Below are positions 8,186 to 16,673 of a stretch of DNA of 64,000 nt, piece by piece. Within the stretch, counting starts at the first letter, position 1. Each line of letters opens with the position of its first letter. Below the pieces are notes generated by a model that had not been told where the DNA came from, did not search any database, and saw only the letters and a program-made list of their open reading frames with translations. A program made the translations under genes and the position numbers. The DNA lies in assembly GCF_014205845.1 (NCBI RefSeq), contig NZ_JACHCR010000004.1, forward strand, positions 186,001 to 250,000, in the 5' to 3' direction. This stretch comes from Mucilaginibacter cryoferens. GTDB lineage: Bacteria; Bacteroidota; Bacteroidia; Sphingobacteriales; Sphingobacteriaceae.

Positions 8186-9991
8186 TCACGAATCCGCCTT
8201 ATCGCCCCTTAACAGTCTGAAGCGTTTACGGGCTTCATTTATCCATAGGCTACCGGGATAATCGGTAATTATTTTTTGGTACCATATTTTGGCCTGAGCT
8301 TTATCGTCGAGACGGTTCTCGTAAATATCGCCCAACATAAAAACGGCATCATCGGCCCATAGCTCGGTTGGGTGATCGTCGAAGATCTTTTTGAGCAAAG
8401 GCACGGCATCCGCATAATTTTTTTGCTGGATAAGGATGCGCGATTTGGCCATTAGGATATCGTCGCTCAGGCTATTTCCCGGGAATTTTTTATCGATGCT
8501 ATCCAATGCCATCAAAGCTTTGGCGGGCTGCTCGGCAAAGATCTGTAAATCGGCGCGGGCGTAGATCTTAAGGGCGGCGCCAGAGCTGTCAATGGCTATA
8601 TTATCGTTTATCAATAACAGCAAATTGAGGGCATCGTTGGCTATCAGCTGCGATGTGGCGGCCTTTAACACATCCAGCTGGCCCTTGGCCCAGGTAAAAT
8701 CGCCGGTATAGTAAGCCATTTTAGCATTGCGGAATTTGGCATCCTGGGCTACACTGGTGTTCGGAAAATCTTTTTCTACCTGGCTATACAGCAGCGTGGC
8801 TTCCCAGGGTAGGCTATTTAGCAGGTAAACATCGCCAAGGTCCAGCTTGCAATCGGCCAGCAGATCGGCGCGGATATTGGGAATGGCAATAGCACTTTCT
8901 AATAGTTTTTGTGCATCATCAAGCTTGTGCAGTTTAAAGGCCTGAAGGTTGGCCAGTTTTTGCATGGCGAACACGGTATTATTGTTTCGGCCAAACTCGG
9001 TAAGCAGGGCTGTGTAATCCTGTTCGAGGCTCAGCAGATCGGCGGGCAGGTATTTGCCGGTGGTAACTTTAAGGTTTTTGGTATTGATGAGCTCAATTTT
9101 TGCCGGTATATACAACGGGCTACTTACGCCTTTGGTAATCAGGTACTCGTACCCGCGAATGGCGGCATCGTAAGCCTCGCTGGTGGTAAGTGTACGGCAA
9201 AGTTCATAAACACTGTTTCCATCATCATTTTGCCGTCTGCTAAGGGCCAATGCCTGGTTAAGCGCCAGATCGTACTCCTTTTGCTGCATGTATTGCCAGG
9301 TAAGCAATTGCGGATAAATAGCCTGTTGCGGATCTTTCTGGATACGACGTAAAAGCGCGGCTTTCAATAAATCATAATCGGCCTCGCCTTCAAATATGGT
9401 AGCAAAGTTACTTTCGGCCTGGGTAATAAAATTAGGGTTTGAGGGTAGAAAGTTAAGGTACTCTTCGGTAAGCGATACTTTGTCGCGTTTAAAACGGTAC
9501 AGGTTTATAAGTTCGTAAGCAAACAGGTCGTCGTTTTTCAGTTGCTTACGGCCTTGTAAAAATATTTTAATGGCGTAGTCTATGTTAGCGTTTTGGTAAA
9601 ACTGATTGGCCAGGTTGGCAATTTCCATTTGGTCGGCAGGCAGATTTTTCAGCATATCGTCGTAAATGGCGTTTGCTTTATCAAGGTTGCCTTGTTGGGT
9701 GTATATGTTGCCCAGCGTTATCTGGTACTGGTTAACCCCGGGATGTTTGCGTACAAGTTTTTTTGTAACGCTTTCGGCCTCATCAAATTTTTTAAGGCTA
9801 AGCAGGGTATTTATATAGTACGAATAATAAGTTTCGTTGTTTTGCTTGTATAGTTTCTGATAAATCTCGAGCGCTTTTGGGGTTTCGCCGTTGGCATTGT
9901 ATTGCATGGCCAGCTGCAACTCATTATCTTGCGCAAACAGGCCGGTTGTACCCAGCAAAAACAACGTAATAATTGCGAAAAAAGCCCTCAT
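8186..9991 (-). CDS. Secreted tetratricopeptide-repeat protein
   Basis: This 601-residue protein has a signal peptide (residues 1-20, ending LFAQ). TPR-type helical repeats follow over most of the length, for example GETPKALEIYQKLYKQNNETYY near residue 35 and AVFMLGDIYENRLDDKAQAKIWYQK near 555. The repeat pattern is that of periplasmic or outer-membrane-associated scaffold proteins of Bacteroidota. No enzymatic domain is visible. It is likely a single-gene unit. Confidence 0.85.
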   Translation of the reverse strand: MRAFFAIITLFLLGTTGLFAQDNELQLAMQYNANGETPKALEIYQKLYKQNNETYYSYYINTLLSLKKFDEAESVTKKLVRKHPGVNQYQITLGNIYTQQGNLDKANAIYDDMLKNLPADQMEIANLANQFYQNANIDYAIKIFLQGRKQLKNDDLFAYELINLYRFKRDKVSLTEEYLNFLPSNPNFITQAESNFATIFEGEADYDLLKAALLRRIQKDPQQAIYPQLLTWQYMQQKEYDLALNQALALSRRQNDDGNSVYELCRTLTTSEAYDAAIRGYEYLITKGVSSPLYIPAKIELINTKNLKVTTGKYLPADLLSLEQDYTALLTEFGRNNNTVFAMQKLANLQAFKLHKLDDAQKLLESAIAIPNIRADLLADCKLDLGDVYLLNSLPWEATLLYSQVEKDFPNTSVAQDAKFRNAKMAYYTGDFTWAKGQLDVLKAATSQLIANDALNLLLLINDNIAIDSSGAALKIYARADLQIFAEQPAKALMALDSIDKKFPGNSLSDDILMAKSRILIQQKNYADAVPLLKKIFDDHPTELWADDAVFMLGDIYENRLDDKAQAKIWYQKIITDYPGSLWINEARKRFRLLRGDKADS

Positions 9992-10144
9992 CTAATCAAA
10001 AATAAGTAAATAATATTTATACCACGGCCGTTTTGGGTTAATATTCGTATAAAGGTAACATAGGGTAAAATTGTAGTGACATTTTGATTACGTTAACTAA
10101 ATTTATCTAATTTAACCTGATTAATAAAATGGGGTAGTACTACT

Positions 10145-12034
10145 ATGTTAAGCCGTTTAAGGATTTTAGTGTTTATTGGCGTTGTTACGGTTATATGCTC
10201 TTGCAAGGATCATGTTAAGCAGATCCCTATTGTTGATTTTTTTAAAACACCCGAGAAAAGTGCTTTCAAAATATCGCCCGATGGCAAATATATATCGTAC
10301 TTAAAGCCGTATAAGGATAAGCAGAATTTATTTATCCAATCGCTGGCAGATGGCACCGAATGTATGGAAACGTCTTTTGAAGACTATCCGGTAAGCGGTG
10401 GTTACTTTTGGACCTACAATAATCAACTGGTTTTTAACCAGGATATTGTGGCCAATGATGGATTTAAAATGTATGCCCTTGATGTAGCTACACAAAAGCT
10501 ACGCACCATTCTGTCATTAGAAAAAGTAAGGGTAAACCTGGTAAATCGCAATAGGGAACAGCCGGATATCATCACTATACGAATGAACGAACGCGACCCG
10601 GCCAACTTTGATGTTTACCGTTTAAATATTAAAACCGGCGAACTGAGCCCGTACCTGATAAATCCCGGTAATATAACCGAGTGGTTTCCAGACCCTGATG
10701 GCAAAATCCGGCTGGTAAAATCATCAGATGGGGTAGATGAGGCTATTTTGTACCGCCCGAATGATGAAACACCATTTAAGCCCATTATTCAGAATAATTT
10801 TAAAAATACAGTAAGGCCGATTGCTTTTACCGGAGTAAAAAATAATTTCTACGCACTATCAAACGTAAACCGCGATAAAACAGCCCTGGTTGAGATTAAT
10901 GCCGAAGATGGTAAAGAACAGCGTATTATTTTTAGCAACAACAACGCTGATATAATGAATGTGGAGTACTCCAAAAACAAGCACCGGCTTGAACTGGCAA
11001 GCTGGGATGAGGCTAAACCACACAAACACTTTTTGGCACCTGATATCGAAAGCTTGTACGGCACTTTGCAAGGGATGCTAAAGGGCACCGAAATAAGGGT
11101 TGTAGAGAGAGATAGCGCCGAGAACAGGTTTATACTAAATACCTATACCGATCGTAACCCGGGATCGTACTATCTTTTTGAAAAAAGTACCCGTAAACTA
11201 ACCAAGTTGGGCGATAATAATTCTTCGCTTAAACCCGAAGAATTATGTACCATGCAGCCCATAAGCTATAAAGCAAAAGATGGGCTAACAATAAACGGGT
11301 ATTTAACCATGCCACTTGGCAGTAAAAAAATAAACCTGCCGGTTGTTGTAATGCCACATGATGGGCCATGGGGGCGCGATTCGTGGGGGTACGATGAGCA
11401 GGTGCAGTTTTTGGCTAATAGAGGTTACGCCGTTTTCCAGGTTAACTATCGTGGGTCAACCGGCTATGGTAAAGCTTTTAAAAGCGCGGGCTACAAACAG
11501 GTAGGTGGTAAAATACAGGATGATATAACCGATGGCGTACATTGGCTTATTGATAAAAAGATAGCGAACCCTAAAAAGATAGCCATTTTTGGCGGTCGTT
11601 TTGGCGGGTTTTCGGCTTTGTACGGTGTTTCCTTTCATCCCGAATTGTATAGTTGCGCTGTTGTGCAGTATGGGCTCATCAACTTTTTTACCTATATAAA
11701 AGATGCACCTCCGTTTTTTAAACCATATCTGAAAATGACCTACGAGATGGTGGGTAATCCCGAAACCGATGCCGACCAGTTTAGGGCTATTTCGCCGGTT
11801 TTTCATACCGATAAAATAAAAGTGCCGCTTATTATTTTTCAGGGGGCTAAAGATCAGCGTGCCAACATCAGCGAGCTAAACCAATTTGTGCGCGAATTGC
11901 GTAAACACGATGTAGATGTTAAGTACTTTTTAAAACCTAACGAACGCGCCTATTTCAGGAGCGAACATAACCGTCTTGAAATGTATACCGAGATAGAGAA
12001 GTTTTTGGATAATAACATGAGGGTTAAACCATAA
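10145..12034 (+). CDS. S9-family (prolyl oligopeptidase-like) lipoprotein lacking catalytic Ser and His
   Basis: This is a 629-residue protein. A lipobox ends at Cys20 (VICSC). An N-terminal beta-propeller-like region spans about 30-370 and a C-terminal alpha/beta hydrolase domain about 380-625. The nucleophile elbow, normally GGSYGG in S9C peptidases, reads GGRFGG with Arg at residue 485 (codon CGT). The acid D570 is kept in GAKDQR. The block that normally reads EGHGF reads ERAYF, with Ala602 at the His position. Two of three triad residues are missing, so peptidase activity is not expected. The gene ends 5 bases before a histidine kinase gene, which suggests a sensory or binding role in that two-component system. 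Confidence 0.88.
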   Translation: MLSRLRILVFIGVVTVICSCKDHVKQIPIVDFFKTPEKSAFKISPDGKYISYLKPYKDKQNLFIQSLADGTECMETSFEDYPVSGGYFWTYNNQLVFNQDIVANDGFKMYALDVATQKLRTILSLEKVRVNLVNRNREQPDIITIRMNERDPANFDVYRLNIKTGELSPYLINPGNITEWFPDPDGKIRLVKSSDGVDEAILYRPNDETPFKPIIQNNFKNTVRPIAFTGVKNNFYALSNVNRDKTALVEINAEDGKEQRIIFSNNNADIMNVEYSKNKHRLELASWDEAKPHKHFLAPDIESLYGTLQGMLKGTEIRVVERDSAENRFILNTYTDRNPGSYYLFEKSTRKLTKLGDNNSSLKPEELCTMQPISYKAKDGLTINGYLTMPLGSKKINLPVVVMPHDGPWGRDSWGYDEQVQFLANRGYAVFQVNYRGSTGYGKAFKSAGYKQVGGKIQDDITDGVHWLIDKKIANPKKIAIFGGRFGGFSALYGVSFHPELYSCAVVQYGLINFFTYIKDAPPFFKPYLKMTYEMVGNPETDADQFRAISPVFHTDKIKVPLIIFQGAKDQRANISELNQFVRELRKHDVDVKYFLKPNERAYFRSEHNRLEMYTEIEKFLDNNMRVKP

Positions 12035-12039
12035 CGGTT

Positions 12040-13683
12040 ATGCCGGCACAAAAAAACGTTTACCGAAAAAATTTTTCGCTGATCATCATCTTCCTGGTGC
12101 TCATATCCATTACGTTTGTTGTGGCGCTTTTTATATCGTATAATCTTACTTCAAAATATGTAGAAAACGAGTTTGCATCAAAAAAAATTGAAGTGCTGGA
12201 GCAAACCATTAAACCCTATAATGATTTTTTTCAGAACAAAATACCCGAAATAACCTCGTACCAGGGCTTTTTAGATTCGGCCTCGGCCGGTAAATACACT
12301 GCATCGGTGTTTCACGATTATACTTTTGTAAAAAGGGTTGTTTTTTATGATGCCCTGATAGGCCCCGCTACACCTATCACCGTGCGTAAAAATAACCTCA
12401 ACATATCGCTTAAAGCTACGTATCTGTTTTGGCGACAAAAAGGTAAGGTAGGAAGTGCGAAGCAGGTGCACCCGGCCGACGAATCGGATTTTAGGGAGAT
12501 GGCTGTGAAGCTGAGCAACTACATCGCTTTTTCGGATACTACTCGGGTATCCAGCCAGGATGAGCTGTACAAAACTTTTTGGGATGTAAAGCCCAGCAAA
12601 ATAACCTACTCCAATATTTTACGCCGGCAAGATGTAAAGGTGTACCGGGAATTAGCTAAGCATAATGCTTCGGCAGAACTGTATAAGCAAAACATGATGA
12701 CCTTTTACCTCGATCCATTTTTGCTGAAGGTGAAAAACACCCATCATGAACTATACCAGCATGTATCTATACAGCCGGTAGTATATGATCCTATCGATAG
12801 CGAGGGAAATAAGTTGATAACCGAGGTATCGTTCCCCGGTGCTTTTTCTGATTATAAATTGTTTTTCAGCTCAGACCAGGGATATTTAACTGCCGAGACC
12901 AATCGCCGGTTTATGCCCATCGGGGCCGCTGTATTAGTGATAACGCTGTTTTTGGTGGCCATAGGCTGGCTCATATACCGTAACCTTAATGTGAACATTA
13001 AACTGTTTAAACTCCAGTACGATTTTATAAACAATTTTACCCACGAGTTTAAAACCCCTGTTAGCGTAATAAAAATTGCCGGGTCGAACCTGCGGGGCGA
13101 TGGTGAACTTACCGAGCGGCAGCGCAAGCACTACGGTAAAATTTTAGATGAAGAAGCAGATAAGTTAAACGATTTGATGAACAAGTTGTTATCATTCACC
13201 CAGCTCGAAAATAAATCCATCAACATTAAAAAAGAAGAGATTGTTGTGGCCGATTTTGTAGGCAGGTATATTGATACGTTTAAAATTAAATATCCCGACT
13301 TTAAGCTGAAATATACCACCGATGGGGTGGATAATTTTTATACAGATCCGGTACTTTTGGGCAGTGTTTTTCAAAACCTGATGGAGAACGCTTACAAGTA
13401 CTCGCACCCTAAAAAGAAGGAATTGAGTATTAATATAACGCGTAAAAAGGGAAACCTGGTGTTTGCATTTATTGATAAAGGCATAGGGATACCAAAAAGC
13501 GAACAGCATAATGTATTTAAGAAATTTTACAGGATAGAGAATCAATATAACCAAAACGGAAGCGTAGGATTAGGTTTGGCATTTTGTAAAGAACTGGTTA
13601 ATTTTATGAACGGAGATATTACCGTTAATAGTAAGGTTAATGAAGGCTCGGAATTTATAGTTACGCTTCCAAACGAAAATTAA
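12040..13683 (+). CDS. Sensor histidine kinase
   Basis: This 547-residue protein has one transmembrane segment at about 13-35, an extracytoplasmic region of roughly 250 residues and a second segment at about 288-308. The HisKA domain follows with the H-box NFTHEFKTPVS (His335). The HATPase domain has N-box QNLMENAYKYS, G1 DKGIGIPKS and G2 SVGLGLAFCKELV. The sensor region matches no domain I recognise. The response regulator gene begins 3 bases downstream and the pseudo-peptidase gene ends 5 bases upstream, so the three probably form one operon. Confidence 0.93.
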   Translation: MPAQKNVYRKNFSLIIIFLVLISITFVVALFISYNLTSKYVENEFASKKIEVLEQTIKPYNDFFQNKIPEITSYQGFLDSASAGKYTASVFHDYTFVKRVVFYDALIGPATPITVRKNNLNISLKATYLFWRQKGKVGSAKQVHPADESDFREMAVKLSNYIAFSDTTRVSSQDELYKTFWDVKPSKITYSNILRRQDVKVYRELAKHNASAELYKQNMMTFYLDPFLLKVKNTHHELYQHVSIQPVVYDPIDSEGNKLITEVSFPGAFSDYKLFFSSDQGYLTAETNRRFMPIGAAVLVITLFLVAIGWLIYRNLNVNIKLFKLQYDFINNFTHEFKTPVSVIKIAGSNLRGDGELTERQRKHYGKILDEEADKLNDLMNKLLSFTQLENKSINIKKEEIVVADFVGRYIDTFKIKYPDFKLKYTTDGVDNFYTDPVLLGSVFQNLMENAYKYSHPKKKELSINITRKKGNLVFAFIDKGIGIPKSEQHNVFKKFYRIENQYNQNGSVGLGLAFCKELVNFMNGDITVNSKVNEGSEFIVTLPNEN

Positions 13684-13686
13684 ATT

Positions 13687-14379
13687 ATGAACAAAGAAAT
13701 TAAGATCGCGCTGGTTGAGGATGATGAAAACCTGCGTTTTTTGGTTGCAGAACGTTTGCAAACCGAAGGCTACAAAGTTTTGGAAGCCGATAATGGCGAA
13801 GACGCGGAGGCCATGATATTGGCCGAACAACCCGATATTGTACTGTTAGACTGGATGCTGCCCGGTAAAACCGGATCGGAAGTGTGTGGTAACATTCGCG
13901 AGCAGGGTTACGATAAACTGGTAATTATGATGACTGCCAAAGCGCAGGATGTTGATAAGATAGAGGCTTATAATTTTGGTGTATCAGACTATATTACCAA
14001 GCCGTTTAACATGGATGTGTTGGTGGCGATGATTGATAACAAGATAAAATTTAGCCTCAACAGCGAAAAGGCAGAATCGTATAAGTTTGCCAATATGGAA
14101 CATTTGCCAAACACCCACCTGTTGATAAGGGATAGTCGTAAAATAGAGCTTACCATACTGGAAAACCGCATATTGTTATACTTTCTGAAAAATAAAAACA
14201 AGGTTATAAACCGCGAAGAATTAATGATGGAGGTTTGGGGCTACAACGCCGATGTAAACACGCGTACCCTGGATATGCACATTGTTCGTCTCCGTAAAAA
14301 AATAGAAACCAATGCCGATTCGCCACAGTACTTGCAAACGGTAAGGGGAATAGGGTATAAGTTTGTATATAATCAGTAG
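13687..14379 (+). CDS. OmpR/PhoB-type response regulator
   Basis: This 230-residue protein has a receiver domain (residues 4-118) with the acidic pocket at E11-D13, the phosphoacceptor Asp55 in VLLDWMLPG and Lys105 in ITKPF. A winged-helix DNA-binding domain (about 135-229) contains NREELMMEVWGY and VRGIGYKFVYN. It is the cognate partner of the histidine kinase encoded 3 bases upstream. A strong terminator follows. Confidence 0.95.
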   Translation: MNKEIKIALVEDDENLRFLVAERLQTEGYKVLEADNGEDAEAMILAEQPDIVLLDWMLPGKTGSEVCGNIREQGYDKLVIMMTAKAQDVDKIEAYNFGVSDYITKPFNMDVLVAMIDNKIKFSLNSEKAESYKFANMEHLPNTHLLIRDSRKIELTILENRILLYFLKNKNKVINREELMMEVWGYNADVNTRTLDMHIVRLRKKIETNADSPQYLQTVRGIGYKFVYNQ

Positions 14380-14429
14380 GTAAGATGTTTCGGAATTTGG
14401 AATTTCGATTTCGGATTTAGAATTTACTT

Positions 14430-14466
14430 AAAGATGCCATTGCCGATGTGGGGCAATGGCATCTTT
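14430..14466 (+). terminator. Strong intrinsic terminator
   Basis: A perfect 15-bp stem (AAAGATGCCATTGCC with GGCAATGGCATCTTT) with a 7-base loop is followed by ATTTTTAAT. It terminates the response regulator operon and may also end the convergent PIN-toxin locus. Just before it, 14393-14424 holds a short run of GGAATTT/GATTTCGGATTT-type words with no evident function. Confidence 0.8.
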
Positions 14467-14502
14467 ATTTTTAATAAACACTAACGAAGGGGATAGGGCC
14501 TG

Positions 14503-14903
14503 TTATTTGCCTTGCATCACTTTAAATTCGGCCAATGAAATAACGAAGGTGTTTTTATATGATTTTACCTTTAATAGAAGTTTATCCCCGGTAATAAAGA
14601 AGTTTGCTGCTGCGGTTTCGCATAAGGCAAAAAGGTAATTGTCTTTTTCGTCGGTTACCACTTTAATAATTTCATTTATTTCAAATGGCTTAGTTGTTAA
14701 CTTATAAAACTGAATTAATTGTTTGATATAAGTTTCGGAGAAATACTTTTTAAATTTTGGTCTTAGCAGAACATCTATAAGTTCATCTTGTAACTCCCGG
14801 CAGGTAGCTATTGTAACTTTATTTTTTGTAGATAAGATATAAAATCTAAATGTTGTGTTAAGGCGAGCGATACCCAGATATTACAATCAAGCACAATAAG
14901 CAT
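14503..14903 (-). pseudogene. PIN-family toxin with a one-base frameshift
   Basis: On the minus strand an ATG at 14903 begins MLIVLDCNIWVSLALTQHLDFIS, a PIN-domain N-terminus with the first metal-binding Asp. That frame stops after 31 codons. The adjacent frame continues the same protein, with KNKVTIATCRELQDELIDVLL, RPKFKKYFS, VVTDEKDNYLFALC and FFITGDKLLLK, ending at the TAA at 14503. The combined span of 401 bases is one short of a multiple of three, so a single-base deletion near 14832-14842 explains it. The start overlaps the antitoxin stop as TAATG. The product would be truncated and inactive. Confidence 0.83.
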
Positions 14904-15097
14904 TAGCGTTTTGCCCTAACAGCGCGTACTTCCTCAACAATCTCATCCATGGTTGGTTTTTTTCCGGGTTTAATCATGGCGTTTAGCTCGGAGGCAAGTT
15001 TGAAAGTATCATTTTCAATAATTACACCTAATTCTTTAAGGAGCGATTTTATTAATTTTGATTTTTTTTCCGGAACTTGTATCATCAATCTTTCCAT
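14903..15097 (-). CDS. Antitoxin of a PIN-type toxin-antitoxin pair
   Basis: This small charged protein of 64 residues begins MERLMIQVPEKKSKLIKSLLKELG, and its C-terminus is KPTMDEIVEEVRAVRAKR. The pattern and its location directly before a PIN toxin (one-base overlap) identify it as the antitoxin. A further upstream ATG at 15112 is possible, but a TATATTTG box at 15101-15108 would then lie inside the gene, so 15097 is preferred. The gene is intact. Confidence 0.72.
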   Translation of the reverse strand: MERLMIQVPEKKSKLIKSLLKELGVIIENDTFKLASELNAMIKPGKKPTMDEIVEEVRAVRAKR

Positions 15098-15100
15098 AAT

Positions 15101-15108
15101 CAAATATA
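15101..15108 (-). promoter_or_regulatory. -7 promoter box (TATATTTG) of the PIN antitoxin gene
   Basis: This is an exact TAnnTTTG match on the minus strand, ending only 3 bases before the ATG at 15097. If used, the transcript would be leaderless or would start within the first codons. Confidence 0.4.
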
Positions 15109-15139
15109 ACAATTTTAGATTTGTATAGGAATAAGTCTA

Positions 15140-15757
15140 TTACCTGCCGTATACCCTCGCCACAATAAATCCGCTAAAAAAAAACTTTTCGCCAATAATG
15201 TTATACTGTTTTGAATGGAAGCAAACGGTTATTTTGGGTAGTTTACTCGCTTCAATCCCACAGATTAACCTAAAAAATAAAAACATACTTTTTAGCAGAA
15301 AAGTCTGCCACCATTTACCGGTGAGCTGAAAATCGCAATTGAGCCAAAGGCTGCCTGGTTTTAATAGTGAATGGATATGATCAAATACTGTTTTTAAGGT
15401 ACGCTCTGTAAAATTATCAAACAAAAAAGGGGTGATGGCTGCATTAAAATCGGCTACGAGGGTTACATTTTCAATGGCATCATTTATAAAAGTAACCTGG
15501 TTATTGCCTATGTTTCTTTTTTGAGATAAGGCCATCATACCTGCTGCTACTTCAACATAGGTAATTTGTAAGCCTGATGGGTGAAGCCGGGTGAGCTCTT
15601 CCAGTATCCAGCCGGTGCCGCCGCCAACTATCAGTATTTTGTTGTGGGGTTTTATGTAGCTTAATAAATAAAGCTGTGTATTTACAATGGCCTTGCCGTA
15701 AACCAAACGAGAGAGGCTATCATAAAACCACGCTGAGTTGCTGAAATTGGCAGCCAT
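15140..15757 (-). CDS. Class I SAM-dependent methyltransferase
   Basis: This protein of about 205 residues has a Rossmann-type SAM-binding motif ILIVGGGTGWILEEL near residue 45. An acidic strand-2 position is in ITYVEVAAG and the motif-II region is NAAITPFLFDNF. I chose the ATG at 15757, giving MAANFSNSAWFYDSLSRL, which follows the UbiA-like gene stop by one base; an upstream ATG at 15787 would overlap that gene. The substrate is unknown. The coupling to a UbiA-like gene hints at an isoprenoid- or quinone-related small molecule, which is an inference. Confidence 0.82.
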   Translation of the reverse strand: MAANFSNSAWFYDSLSRLVYGKAIVNTQLYLLSYIKPHNKILIVGGGTGWILEELTRLHPSGLQITYVEVAAGMMALSQKRNIGNNQVTFINDAIENVTLVADFNAAITPFLFDNFTERTLKTVFDHIHSLLKPGSLWLNCDFQLTGKWWQTFLLKSMFLFFRLICGIEASKLPKITVCFHSKQYNIIGEKFFFSGFIVARVYGR

Positions 15758-15758
15758 A

Positions 15759-16646
15759 TTATTGGCCCTTAAAAATGAGTTTAGCAACTAATAGTACCAG
15801 GTATTGTACTATGAGCACACCATCCATAAAAAAGAAGTAATAGTACTCGTCTTTTTTCCAGGCCGATTTAAAGATGAGCCAGCCTGTTAAAATTACAGTA
15901 AGGGTTAAGGCAAAAAAATCTGTGTTAAAGCCGTTATCTCTGAAAATGAAAAGTAATACCACATAACCGGCTAACAATACCTGGCAAAACAGGTAGGCAT
16001 TTTTCTCGCCCCAAACTACGGGTATGGTTTTTAAACCCATTTTGCGGTCGTCAAACAAATCGCGGATGTCAAACGGGATAGTAAGCGCTCCTATAAATAA
16101 AAAGCGCTTAGCAATTAGTATGGTGGTATCACGCATAGATACATCTGCGGCATGGAAGTGCATGGCCTCCAGTATGGGGAACAGCACGCAGCTCATGGTC
16201 CATACCAGGGTGATAAGAAATGGCTTTAAGCCGGGTATATTGCGCAGCCCAAATTTTTGTTCGCCCACGGCAAACAAGGGCAGGCTGTAACCAAATGACA
16301 GAACACCCAAAAAGATGAGCAGTATTTTTGATTCGGTAGTAATGAGAAAAAACAGCGGGATGAGCGAGAGCAACGAAACGATGGTAAACGTTACCATTAG
16401 CCGGTAATGTGCAAAAAACCAGCGTACGCGTTTATAAGGCGATGTTTCGGGCTTTTTAGGCTTGGTGATGAGGATACAAAAGTTGTAAATACCCAGGGTA
16501 GAGGTAAACAGCAAACCCAGTACCGATAAAACGGGTTTAGAACCAATAAGCTGAAAAGTAACCAATGCCTGTGCCACAGCGCAAAGCGACATGAAGATAT
16601 TACTGAACAGCAGAAAATCAAAAACGGATTGAAATATTTTCTTCAT
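15759..16646 (-). CDS. UbiA-like prenyltransferase family membrane protein
   Basis: This 295-residue protein has about eight transmembrane segments. The second UbiA-type motif is clear (FDIRDLFDDRKMGLKTIPVVWG near residues 197-220). The first Asp-rich motif NDxxDxxxD is not evident; the expected region reads YNFCILITKPKK. Prenyltransferase activity is therefore uncertain. The gene is followed immediately by the methyltransferase and preceded by the metallophosphoesterase gene, 27 bases away. Confidence 0.72.
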   Translation of the reverse strand: MKKIFQSVFDFLLFSNIFMSLCAVAQALVTFQLIGSKPVLSVLGLLFTSTLGIYNFCILITKPKKPETSPYKRVRWFFAHYRLMVTFTIVSLLSLIPLFFLITTESKILLIFLGVLSFGYSLPLFAVGEQKFGLRNIPGLKPFLITLVWTMSCVLFPILEAMHFHAADVSMRDTTILIAKRFLFIGALTIPFDIRDLFDDRKMGLKTIPVVWGEKNAYLFCQVLLAGYVVLLFIFRDNGFNTDFFALTLTVILTGWLIFKSAWKKDEYYYFFFMDGVLIVQYLVLLVAKLIFKGQ

Positions 16647-16673
16647 TGATAATGATCTGCCTGTGTCGATCTT

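Noticed and set aside
14456..14638. Plus-strand 60-codon frame
   Set aside because: It is antisense to the PIN-toxin remnant and lies just past the regulator terminator.
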